This document shows positions 8,496-14,431 of a stretch of DNA of 29,118 bases, one piece after another; the stretch's first letter is position 1; each line of letters starts with the position of its first letter. The notes under the pieces were generated by a model. That model saw only the letters and a program-made list of their open reading frames with translations, made no database searches and was not told the DNA's origin. The stretch comes from a virus. A program made the position numbers and the translations under genes. The DNA lies in IMG/VR virus record IMGVR_UViG_3300048586_000167, positions 1-29,118 of that record. One strand, 5' to 3'.

Positions 8496-8675
8496 GTCGC
8501 ACCCCTTTTCTCAGCAAGTTCCATCGGATCAGCCAGCACCCCGCCAATTCTGTTACGCGGCGCTAAGTCTTTTCTTCTCTTCTCTTTTCTTTTCTCTTCT
8601 ACGCAGAACAGTTCCATTCTGAGTGGTTTCGTTCCGGAACAGTACCGAACTGTTCCGGAACAGTTTTCGACAGTT
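8496..8675. promoter_or_regulatory. Palindrome cluster plus polypurine tract (candidate origin or operator)
   Basis: This 180-base gap is the only sizeable spacer in the leftward early operon. It contains an 18-base perfect palindrome at 8648-8665 (AACTGTTCC and its mirror). A second GTTCCGGAAC lies 21 bases to the left at 8631-8640, so GGAACAGT/ACTGTTCC can also form an eight-base stem around a five-base loop. More copies of the half-site occur as GAACAGTTCC near 8607 and CGACAGTTT near 8668. Beside it, about 8566-8600, lies a run that is almost purely pyrimidine on this strand and purine on the other. Iterated sites next to a strand-asymmetric, easily melted tract after a replication-like gene suggest an origin or a transcription control site. 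Confidence 0.55.
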
Positions 8676-9311
8676 TCACCCGCGCCGGGCGCCCTTGTCC
8701 GTCCAGCCGGAGCGGACAGCATGTTCAAGCGCCGCCTCATAGTGAGGCTGCTTCCGGTTGCCCTTGCAGTGATCCTTGAGCCAGTCATCCATCCGACTGA
8801 TCAGGACGTCATCGGCAACTGCCGCATCGCAGAGACCGATCTTCTTCAATGCCTCGCGAAGACGCTTGAGGCGCTGGTAGTAGGCCTTGTCTTCCTTCGA
8901 CAGCTCATGCATTTCGCGCCGCTCGAGCACGTCCAGCACCTGTTCAAGCACCACTGGGTGCATCAGCCGCCGCTCGCCGTCCGACAGGCACGGACGCCAG
9001 TTGCGCAGTGGGCCGAACTCCATGTTGCGCAGCTCACGCAGGCGAGAGACCGGCAGCTTGAGCATGTCTGCAAGATCATCGTCGTCATCAGGAAGGGTGC
9101 CGATCGGGCTCTCGTTCTGCGCCAGGTCGAACAGCGCACGCGCCATGCCCTGCACCTCATAGGTGGCCCTGCGGAAGGTCTTCGAACGCAGCCAGCGCAG
9201 ATGCTGCCACTTCACGAAGGAATTGCCATCCAAGCGCACCGTGCGCGGGATCGCGTATTCTTCCAGATCATCGATATCAACCACCACTGGCCGCCGCGCC
9301 GCACTCATCAC
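8676..9311 (-). CDS. Phage protein with replication-type N-terminus
   Basis: The 211-residue product begins at a GTG overlapping the upstream stop (GTGA); the ATG one codon on is equally possible. The N-terminal part (SFVKWQHLRWLRSKTF, then PIGTLPDDDDDLADMLKL) resembles the opening of DUF1376-type and other phage replication-initiation proteins, where a small winged-helix-like domain carries a 'GxLPDDDxxLA' signature. The rest is basic and helical (LSKEDKAYYQRLKRLREALKKIGL). No helicase or primase motif is present, so a DNA-binding initiator or accessory role is more likely than an enzyme. The adjoining palindromes would fit a protein acting at a site next to its own gene. Confidence 0.72.
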   Translation of the reverse strand: MMSAARRPVVVDIDDLEEYAIPRTVRLDGNSFVKWQHLRWLRSKTFRRATYEVQGMARALFDLAQNESPIGTLPDDDDDLADMLKLPVSRLRELRNMEFGPLRNWRPCLSDGERRLMHPVVLEQVLDVLERREMHELSKEDKAYYQRLKRLREALKKIGLCDAAVADDVLISRMDDWLKDHCKGNRKQPHYEAALEHAVRSGWTDKGARRG

Positions 9312-10753
9312 GCCGCCACCCCTCTTTGATTGTTGTTCGATCTGGCCAACCCCAGTTCCGTGATGTCGGCCGAGATCGTCGACGCACTGACGCCAAGCGC
9401 CTCGACCATCTGCTGGAGGGTCGCGCCTTCCGATCGCATCTGCACCACGCGCATTTGGCGCTCTGCCTTGGCATTCTTGCCACCGACCAATCCGAGCGCG
9501 CGAATATCCAAGGTCAGCGTGGAAGAGCTGATGCCCAATGCCGCCCTGATCTCGGCGAGCGTCCTGCCCGCAGAACGCATCTTCGCAACCTCTGCCCGCC
9601 GCCGCTTGATGGCAGCGTCATCCGGCACCCGAAGTCCACCGAGCCGGGCCAGATCCTTGCGCAGGGTGTTTTCCTTGACGCCAAGCGCCGCGAGCATCTC
9701 AGCCCTGCCCATCCCCTCAGCGATGAATTGCCGCAACTTCGCATCACGGGCGGCGATCGTCGCGGCCACCTGCGCCTCGCGGCGGGCACGGGCCAGAACC
9801 ACAGCCCCCTGCGGATCGGCGAACTTGACGCCGCGCGCATGCAGATCGTGCCGAACCGTCCGCGCCGTCATCCCGATCGACGCGGCGATTTCGGCGGTCT
9901 TCAGACCGCGCGCATGCAGGCGCACAACCTGGTCGCGCCGGGTCTCTCTTTCCTCGTGCATCTCGACCATGGTTTGGGATCGCGGCTTGCGCAGTGACCG
10001 CCCATCAACCAGATCCAGCCCCAAGGCATTGGCATCGCGCGCCACCGTTCTGGGCGTCACACCAAGGCGATCCGCGATATCGCGCGTCAGTTGCCCGGCC
10101 TCGATCAGCTTGCACACCTCGGCACGGCGAGCGATTTCCGCTGCCGCGCGTTCCTCGCGCGCGACAACCGCCTTGGCCTTGCGCAGCGACGGCCTTTCCA
10201 GGCGCTTGATCTCAATCCCAAGCTTGGCCGCAACCGCATTCACTGTCTGTCTGGTGAACCCGACCGCCCGCCCGATTTGCTCGGAAGACCACCCAAGGGA
10301 CGCCAGCTCCGCTATCCTCGCGTTTCGGGCGATGATCTCGGGCGGAACGACATAGGGGGTTTTTCGGCGACGGATACCTGCCGGAGGCTTGACCGGTTTC
10401 AGGCCGAGCGCGGCGAGATCATCAGAAACGGTGGTCGGGCACACGTCGAGCCGCCGCGCAATCTCCGACGACCAGACGCCCTCGGCATGCAGCCGCGCGA
10501 CATCGGCGCGGCGTGCATTGCGCGCCTCTGCAGCGCGGGCAGACGCGATATTGCGCCCAAGAATGTAGTGCGCCGCATGCTCGGCGCGCCTTCTGGCCTC
10601 AGCATCGGGGTAGCGCAACTGGTTGATCTTCGGATCCCACACCGGCGCCTGCCACGCGCTCCTGCCCACCGGCAGCACCTGCACGGCTGTATCTGGAACC
10701 GGGCACCCGTAGCGGGCGGCAACCTCAGCGGCGATCTGCTGTTCGCGGGTCAT
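9308..10753 (-). CDS. Protein with seven tandem helix-turn-helix units
   Basis: The 481-residue product is built from seven consecutive HTH units at about residues 80-120, 142-182, 209-249, 271-311, 334-374, 384-423 and 431-471. Each follows the same plan: a first helix (RRAEVAKMRSAG), a second with xxEIAxxLGV, a recognition helix beginning with Ser/Thr (SxxTVxxD) and the ending LxALGL. Examples are SSEIARRLDVCPTTVSDDL and LAEIRAALGISSSTLTLDI. Units 3-5 are joined by Arg/Lys-rich linkers. Single HTHs of this type resemble HTH_38 or resolvase-C domains, but seven in one chain with no catalytic domain is unusual. The N-terminal 70 residues may be a separate small domain. It is coupled to the methyltransferase upstream by ATGA. 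It could coat or bridge DNA at repeated sites, or recognise a long target. Confidence 0.85.
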   Translation of the reverse strand: MTREQQIAAEVAARYGCPVPDTAVQVLPVGRSAWQAPVWDPKINQLRYPDAEARRRAEHAAHYILGRNIASARAAEARNARRADVARLHAEGVWSSEIARRLDVCPTTVSDDLAALGLKPVKPPAGIRRRKTPYVVPPEIIARNARIAELASLGWSSEQIGRAVGFTRQTVNAVAAKLGIEIKRLERPSLRKAKAVVAREERAAAEIARRAEVCKLIEAGQLTRDIADRLGVTPRTVARDANALGLDLVDGRSLRKPRSQTMVEMHEERETRRDQVVRLHARGLKTAEIAASIGMTARTVRHDLHARGVKFADPQGAVVLARARREAQVAATIAARDAKLRQFIAEGMGRAEMLAALGVKENTLRKDLARLGGLRVPDDAAIKRRRAEVAKMRSAGRTLAEIRAALGISSSTLTLDIRALGLVGGKNAKAERQMRVVQMRSEGATLQQMVEALGVSASTISADITELGLARSNNNQRGVAA

Positions 10754-11451
10754 TCCTGCCCCCCAAACAGATCCGCTTGTCTTGCATCAGTGCGGTCCAT
10801 GAAGCGCATCTGCATCGGCACTTCGGTCCAGTCCCGGCGCCAGACAAACCAGGCATTGCGCTGTGGAGGAGAACCCTCGCCGGTGAAGTCGAGCTTCCAG
10901 CGCATGAGGTAGCAGTAAGAGAACGGGTTCCGATCCAGCAGATCACCGAGGCCGTTTGCCTTTGCCGCTGGCCAATCCCACGACAGCAGCAGCGCGAGAT
11001 AGCTCCAGCCTTGCATATCCAATGAGTGGCGAAGCCAACGCCCGTGGCCATCGCGCGCATTGATCAGGTTGTATGGGGGATTGGTGATGATCGCCTGACA
11101 CGGCGATGCGTTGAAACCGAAGAAGTCGCCTATGCTCGAATCCGGGCAGCCGCGATCGACCAGATCACTCGCGAAGCAGGTAAGACCCATAGCGCGAACC
11201 TCGCGCACCAAAGCACCATCACCGCACGCTGGCTCCCAAACCGCACCGCAATCGCGAATTGCCGCACCATCCAACGCAAAAAGCGCGCGGATAGCCTCGG
11301 GCTGGCCAGTTGGATAGAAGTCTTGCGGGCGCCGATCGGCGGCCTCACGGCGGGCCTCTGGCAGAGCCATCAGCAGATCCTGCCGGGCATCTACACGAGA
11401 CGCTGCGCCGGATATCGCCTTGAAGTATGGCTTGGCCGAAGGTGCATTCAT
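10750..11451 (-). CDS. Orphan DNA N6-adenine methyltransferase-like protein
   Basis: The 233-residue product has the SAM-binding motif EPACGDG at residues 73-79 and the catalytic motif TNPPYN at 123-128, the (N/D)PPY motif of amino methyltransferases that modify adenine N6. A DFYPTG segment precedes the SAM motif, as in many phage DNA methyltransferases. The protein is short, with no separate target-recognition domain and no partner restriction gene, so it is an orphan enzyme. In phages these usually protect the DNA against host restriction or mark origin and packaging sites. It is coupled by ATGA overlaps to a DnaA-like gene upstream and the seven-HTH gene downstream. Confidence 0.85.
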   Translation of the reverse strand: MNAPSAKPYFKAISGAASRVDARQDLLMALPEARREAADRRPQDFYPTGQPEAIRALFALDGAAIRDCGAVWEPACGDGALVREVRAMGLTCFASDLVDRGCPDSSIGDFFGFNASPCQAIITNPPYNLINARDGHGRWLRHSLDMQGWSYLALLLSWDWPAAKANGLGDLLDRNPFSYCYLMRWKLDFTGEGSPPQRNAWFVWRRDWTEVPMQMRFMDRTDARQADLFGGQE

Positions 11452-11693
11452 TGGCGCACCGCATGGCAGATCGAACTATGGTTCCAGCCGCCGACCCGCG
11501 CGATTTCGGCCTTGGAGAAGCCAGCCGCATGGGCCGAGGTCCACGCCGCGCGCCGTGCGACGCTGACAGGGCCGGAGCGATCCCGGACGTAGATGTCAGC
11601 CTCAGTCAGTCCATGCCGTGCAGCCACCGTGGCGATGATCGCGCGGATGCTTTGCCGAACACGCGCCCGGACCCGTGTCTGATGCCCGTTCAT
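11448..11693 (-). CDS. Stand-alone DnaA domain IV-like DNA-binding protein
   Basis: This 81-residue protein resembles only the C-terminal DNA-binding domain IV of the replication initiator DnaA. The order of elements matches: a helix ending AARHGLT, a 'DI.VRDRSGPVSVARRAAW' stretch equivalent to the basic loop and helix of domain IV, the HTH segment KAEIARVGGWNHSSICHAVR, and a terminus equivalent to the DnaA signature GG(R)DHTTVLHA. Here Trp-Asn replaces Arg-Asp before His-Ser. The ATPase domain III and helicase-loading domain I are absent. Neighbours are the HD phosphohydrolase and adenine methyltransferase genes, both with four-base overlaps. It could bind DnaA boxes, compete with host DnaA, or serve the phage origin. 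Confidence 0.8.
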   Translation of the reverse strand: MNGHQTRVRARVRQSIRAIIATVAARHGLTEADIYVRDRSGPVSVARRAAWTSAHAAGFSKAEIARVGGWNHSSICHAVRQ

Positions 11694-12214
11694 GCAGCTA
11701 CCCCATGCGAAATGGGGTCGAGCCGCAGCGTCCGTCGCATCAGATCGACCACCGTGCCGCCACAGCCGAGCTTGCTTGCCGCAGTGCTGATCCAGGCACC
11801 AGCCTCGGGCCAGCCATCGCCGTCAAGCAGCTCGGGCCGGTGATGCGCGACATGTACCCACGCCGCCAGACGATCGGCCAGCGACAGCCAGTCCCGCTCT
11901 TCCGCCGTCAGCCAGAAGCCCGCGCCCATTTCCTCGCGCACCTTGGCCTCTTCCTCTGCGTGCAGCGCGGCAACCTCGGGGCGCCGGTCCTTGAACGGTG
12001 CAGGCAGATCGCCGATGACCTCTCCGACATCATGGTGCAGGGCGGCGAAGATCAGTTGCTCGGCCAGTGGCGCCGCGTCCTTGGGCAGCAGCTGCAGCAG
12101 GATCACGGCGACCATCCATTGATGCTCGGCATTTGTCTCGCGGATATGCGCCATGTCAGGGTTTGCGTGCCAGCGAGCCACGCGACCGGCGCGAATGATG
12201 TCGTAAAGGCTCAT
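11690..12214 (-). CDS. HD-domain nucleotidase, YfbR-like
   Basis: The 174-residue protein belongs to the HD superfamily of metal-dependent phosphohydrolases. The metal ligands can be seen: His31 in NAEHQW, the HHDVGE segment around residues 60-65, and a later Asp in SLADRLAAW. The sequence after the HD motif (GDLPAPFK) matches the signature of YfbR, a 5'-deoxynucleotidase acting on dNMPs. In phages such enzymes adjust nucleotide pools or remove competing dNMPs when DNA is modified, but no base-modification genes beyond the methyltransferases are seen here. The chosen ATG has a GGGGTGG site seven bases upstream; a GTG five codons earlier is less likely. Coupled to its upstream neighbour by ATGA. 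Confidence 0.85.
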   Translation of the reverse strand: MSLYDIIRAGRVARWHANPDMAHIRETNAEHQWMVAVILLQLLPKDAAPLAEQLIFAALHHDVGEVIGDLPAPFKDRRPEVAALHAEEEAKVREEMGAGFWLTAEERDWLSLADRLAAWVHVAHHRPELLDGDGWPEAGAWISTAASKLGCGGTVVDLMRRTLRLDPISHGVAA

Positions 12215-12501
12215 GCTGCCACCCCACACACCAAATCTTTTTGCCCAGGATCACCCGCGGGCTGGTTGCCCAACCCGCGGGGATCACAACCCTGCGCGCC
12301 ATCAATCCCCGCCGCCGCGCAGCGGTGCGGTGCCGACCCCGGGAGGAGGATGGGGCCAGCGAAGGGGAAGGTGTTCGAAGAGAAAGCGGGCAGCATGGCA
12401 GTGCCGCCCCAGTCTTCCGCATCACCCGAAGCAGGAAGGTCAATGCGGGCGGCCAGCGGGCGATGCCCACGGCCTGAAAGGTCACAACTGGCGGGGATCA
12501 C
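12211..12501 (-). CDS. Small hypothetical protein of the early operon
   Basis: This 96-residue reading frame begins at a GTG that overlaps the previous stop (GTGA) and ends overlapping the HD nucleotidase ATG by four bases. That exact coupling is the main reason to believe it is translated. The product is rich in Gly, Ala and Pro and contains four widely spaced cysteines without a CxxC motif. No domain is recognised, and the composition is less typical of a folded protein than its neighbours. A longer frame on the same strand at 12156-12485 is incompatible with the overlap pattern. I rate this as probable but not certain. Confidence 0.55.
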   Translation of the reverse strand: MIPASCDLSGRGHRPLAARIDLPASGDAEDWGGTAMLPAFSSNTFPFAGPILLPGSAPHRCAAAGIDGAQGCDPRGLGNQPAGDPGQKDLVCGVAA

Positions 12502-12845
12502 GCCGCCCTCCGAAGCGTGGACTGGGCTTGCTCGGCAACCGCCTGAAACTCATCAGGCCACAAGATCGCCGCCTTCAGCATGATGTTGGAATGCGGGCGG
12601 GAGAAACCGACCAGCCAGTTCCGTGCGGTCTGATCAGTCACCTGAAATTTCTCCACGATATCCGTCACATCGGGAAGGCGGCGGCGCAGCACATCCGCCC
12701 ACCAGGCCTGCGCCTCTTCACGGGTCACATCGATCACCGGATCGACCCGCCGTGGTCGAAACGCAAAGACATTCGAATGGGACTTTTGGGCGCCCAAGGC
12801 GGCAGACTGGCCGCCAGAGATAGAATGGAGGGTGCGAGGTGACAC
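12498..12845 (-). CDS. Small HTH-like phage regulator
   Basis: This 115-residue product has a candidate HTH in its second half: VTDIVEKFQVTDQTARNWL followed by a 'GFSRPHSNIML' turn, as in small phage regulators that bind DNA through a fragment-like HTH. The GTG start is placed five bases after the stop of the upstream 59-residue gene, with AAAGG upstream; a more distant ATG would overlap that gene by 55 bases and is rejected. The N-terminal stretch (SGGQSAALGAQKSHSNV) looks disordered. The downstream gene begins at the overlapping GTGA. A CII-like or accessory transcription regulator of the early operon is possible but not proven. Confidence 0.65.
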   Translation of the reverse strand: MSPRTLHSISGGQSAALGAQKSHSNVFAFRPRRVDPVIDVTREEAQAWWADVLRRRLPDVTDIVEKFQVTDQTARNWLVGFSRPHSNIMLKAAILWPDEFQAVAEQAQSTLRRAA

Positions 12846-12850
12846 GGAAT

Positions 12851-13030
12851 TCAACCTTTCAAGACTTGCGGGACAGGCGGAACCTCGACGCTGGCTTGCC
12901 AGCATGCGTTGCCAATTTCGGCGCGGTAACTGACAGTGAACCCGCGCGCACAGAGCCGCTGAATCGCGGCATCAAGCGCGCGCTCGAACATGGCCAGAGA
13001 GGTATCGGAATTGATTTCAGTGTCAGACAT
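12851..13030 (-). CDS. Small hypothetical protein (59 aa)
   Basis: The ATG has GAGGAG seven bases upstream, a strong site, so it is taken as the start over a TTG two codons earlier. The 59-residue product has an N-terminal helix (SLAMFERALDAAIQRLCARGF) and a C-terminal part with beta character (VSYRAEIGNACW). There is no recognisable domain. Its ribosome binding site lies inside the 3' end of the 164-residue gene upstream, and the start overlaps that gene's stop by eight bases, so the two may be coupled. On the opposite strand the GTG of a convincing rightward gene lies only 11 bases inside it. Confidence 0.6.
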   Translation of the reverse strand: MSDTEINSDTSLAMFERALDAAIQRLCARGFTVSYRAEIGNACWQASVEVPPVPQVLKG

Positions 13031-13304
13031 TCTCAAACTCCTCGACCAAATGCCGGTCTGGAAAACCCTGAAAGCCTTGCCGCCGCGTATCGAAGCACTC
13101 GAGCGGCGGGTGGCGGAACTCGAGGGCGGGCGTCAGTTGCCCGGCACCTCTCCGGGACAACCATGCCCGGCATGCGGCCATCACAGCCTGCGCCGAACGT
13201 CGAGCAAAACCTCGACTGGCCCCTTTGGCGCCTTGGGCGCGCGGGACGAAATCTGGACCTGCGGAAACTGCGGGGAAATCGACCAAAGGAACGGGGTGCG
13301 CTAG
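13020..13304 (+). CDS. Small phage protein with leucine-rich coiled coil and zinc ribbon
   Basis: The 94-residue product starts at a GTG (a preceding ATG at 12990 has no RBS and would add 10 residues). The N-terminal half is a leucine-rich coiled coil (SDILKLLDQM, ALPPRIEALERRVAELEGG). It is followed by two CxxC knuckles (CPACGHH and CGNCGE) that form a zinc ribbon. This coiled-coil plus zinc-ribbon design is a recurring small phage protein; I recall it from many prophages without an assigned function. Codon third positions are G/C-rich, as in real genes here. It lies in antisense to the 3' half of a leftward reading frame, so one of the pair may be non-coding over that stretch; its clear domain structure favours this strand. 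Confidence 0.7.
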   Translation: MSDILKLLDQMPVWKTLKALPPRIEALERRVAELEGGRQLPGTSPGQPCPACGHHSLRRTSSKTSTGPFGALGARDEIWTCGNCGEIDQRNGVR

Positions 13305-13517
13305 ATCACGAACGGCACAGGTGTCGCAGGCGTGTTCACCTCGCACCTGACGATTCAGCGATGCCCGCAAATCGGCCTGTGCCTTCGCTGACACCCAAAC
13401 GCGCAAGACCGAGCCATCCGCGAGGTCGAACGACAGGATCGCCACGCCACAACCGCTGCAGGACAACGTCAGGCCGCGCAATTCTGCCGGGATCATATGG
13501 GGCGGGCGAGGTGACAT
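13023..13517 (-). CDS. Small zinc-knuckle protein, 3' half antisense to another gene
   Basis: The ATG is the last base of the Cro-like gene's stop (TGATG) and has AAGGA nine bases upstream, and the frame runs on for 164 codons. The first ~72 residues look real: SCSGCGVA, a beta-rich stretch (ILSFDLADGSVLRVWV), then HACDTCAV, giving a pair of CxxC knuckles. The remaining ~90 residues are exactly antisense to the rightward zinc-ribbon gene, in the frame register where long shadow frames arise (second codon positions opposed). The tail is Arg/Ala-rich and shows no domain. So either the protein really extends, or the expressed product ends by other means. The 3' end overlaps the next gene's start by eight bases, which argues for genuine reading to the end. 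Confidence 0.5.
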   Translation of the reverse strand: MSPRPPHMIPAELRGLTLSCSGCGVAILSFDLADGSVLRVWVSAKAQADLRASLNRQVRGEHACDTCAVRDLAHPVPLVDFPAVSAGPDFVPRAQGAKGASRGFARRSAQAVMAACRAWLSRRGAGQLTPALEFRHPPLECFDTRRQGFQGFPDRHLVEEFENV

Positions 13518-13762
13518 CAGGCGACGTCCTTATGATCGGGCAACGCGCCCGGTTGTTCCGATTGAGTTTCAGGGGATGGCAACCACGAACGCGCCGACAC
13601 GGCACCGCCAGTCGCGTCCTCGATCTTCAAGGCAAGTTCGAGACTGGGCGTCATGGTGCGGGCGATCAGCTTCGAAACGGTTGCCTGCGTCACGCCGACA
13701 CGAAGCGCGAACGCCTCCTGCTTCATCCCGGCTCTGCTAAGGTAGTCTTTCAGATCGCTCAT
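13517..13762 (-). CDS. Cro-like HTH regulator, first gene of the leftward early operon
   Basis: This 81-residue protein carries one HTH (residues ~9-40: SRAGMKQEAFALRVGVTQATVSKLI) typical of small Cro/YdaS-type regulators, followed by an Ala/Pro-rich C-terminus (GAVSARSWLP). It is the first gene behind the leftward promoter, whose -10 box lies only seven bases before the ATG, so its mRNA should be leaderless. No Shine-Dalgarno sequence can be present on such a message. As the first gene of the lytic early operon and divergent from a larger repressor, it fits the role of Cro, shutting off the repressor promoter and later its own. The assignment is from motif plus position. Confidence 0.82.
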   Translation of the reverse strand: MSDLKDYLSRAGMKQEAFALRVGVTQATVSKLIARTMTPSLELALKIEDATGGAVSARSWLPSPETQSEQPGALPDHKDVA

Positions 13763-13769
13763 ATGGCGA

Positions 13770-13798
13770 TTTATGCGCGAGGTGAATATTCACGTCAA
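13770..13798 (-). promoter_or_regulatory. Leftward early promoter with operator palindrome
   Basis: Read leftward there is a TTGACG -35 box, a 17-base spacer and a CATAAA -10 box. The spacer contains a perfect 12-base palindrome, GTGAATATTCAC (13782-13793). The -10 box ends seven bases before the Cro-like ATG, so transcription should begin at or next to the start codon. From the -35 box to the start of the -10 box the sequence matches the rightward promoter at 15681-15709 in inverted orientation, with a single mismatch in about 28 bases. The shared palindrome is therefore the probable repressor operator. Confidence 0.82.
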
Positions 13799-13821
13799 GT
13801 ATATTTATACGCAGTACGATT

Positions 13822-13850
13822 TTGCAGATGCATCACCCTGCGCGGATAAT
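13822..13850 (+). promoter_or_regulatory. Repressor promoter, leaderless
   Basis: The -35 box TTGCAG and -10 box GATAAT are separated by exactly 17 bases, giving a good sigma-70 promoter. The -10 box is followed by six bases and then the repressor ATG. Transcription would begin at the start codon, a leaderless arrangement like lambda cI from PRM. A sequence element ATTTATACGCAGTACGA (from 13803) overlaps its upstream edge and recurs near 15654. This could be a second operator class that lets a regulator act on repressor transcription. Confidence 0.78.
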
Positions 13851-13856
13851 GTCGAA

Positions 13857-14156
13857 ATGCACATCGCCACGCTTCGCCGCCTTCGCGGCCTGACCCAAAC
13901 AGACATAGCCGACATGACGGGGCTAACGCAGCCAACGATCTCACGCGCCGAAAAGGGTGAAGACGGTATCACGCTAGGCACGCTCCGGCTTATTGCGACC
14001 GCCCTTGGCGTCAGCTTGGCTGATCTGGTTGCGGATGACCGGACGAAGGTGGAAACGGAGCTTCTGTCTGCGTTCCGCAGACTGTCTGCGGATCGCCAGC
14101 GAGGATGGCTCGATCTGGCCCGTTCAGTGATCTCAGATCCTCCGCCACCAAGTTGA
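13857..14156 (+). CDS. CI-like immunity repressor (HTH_3)
   Basis: The 99-residue product has an HTH_3 (Cro/CI) domain at its N-terminus (residues ~2-58: ATLRRLRGLTQTDIADMTGLTQPTISRAEKG, ending in LIATALGVSLADLV). A short helical tail (ETELLSAFRRLSADRQRGWLDLARS) follows. There is no LexA/S24 autoprotease domain, so induction would not occur by RecA-aided self-cleavage. The start is the ATG six bases after the -10 box, giving a leaderless mRNA. It is transcribed away from the Cro-like gene across a 94-base divergent operator region. A longer in-frame start upstream would run through the promoter and is rejected. The repressor role is inferred from HTH type, orientation and operators. Confidence 0.82.
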   Translation: MHIATLRRLRGLTQTDIADMTGLTQPTISRAEKGEDGITLGTLRLIATALGVSLADLVADDRTKVETELLSAFRRLSADRQRGWLDLARSVISDPPPPS

Positions 14157-14431
14157 GGAAATCCCGAAACTGATCATCACTCATTACGGACAAAAGCTGC
14201 TGAAACTCGCTCGCGAACAATGCGCAGTCCTCCAATTTAATGGTTAAGCCTTGCGCGAACGGATGGTGAACGCAATGTTCGCTATCCGATGGATGCTGTG
14301 TTTTCTGGGGATATGCCTCGGGATAAGACGGGTGCTGCCGAAACACACTGTTTCGCGGGTCCGGTAGCGTAAACACTTTATAGAACAAGCCCGCGCCGAC
14401 ACACTCGCGCGTCAAGTGAGGAGACGAAGAT
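14157..14431. other. Gap without a confident gene
   Basis: This 275-base stretch between repressor and YbjQ-like gene contains no rightward gene with a credible start. A leftward frame reaching across it (14011-14490) has a helical part (FASEFQQLLSVMSDDQFRD), but its 3' end is antisense to the repressor and no RBS supports it. A rightward start-less stretch (VEEIPKLIITHYGQKLLKLA), beginning just after the repressor stop in another frame, could be a remnant of an older C-terminus. A hairpin with stem CGAAAC/GTTTCG lies at 14339-14355. It may hold the promoter of the next gene, but no clear boxes were found. Confidence 0.5.

Noticed and set aside
8637-8664. Possible alphaproteobacterial SOS box (GTTC-N7-GTTC)
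   Set aside because: The visible repeats give GAAC-N6-GAAC and a continuous palindrome, not the N7 spacing; no LexA-type box can be claimed.
10750-11451. Complete restriction-modification system around the adenine methyltransferase
   Set aside because: No endonuclease gene or specificity subunit is present among the neighbours.
12156-12485. Leftward 109-codon frame overlapping the HD nucleotidase start
   Set aside because: It conflicts with the four-base overlap chain of the operon and its product is Arg/Ser/Pro-rich, typical of a shadow frame.
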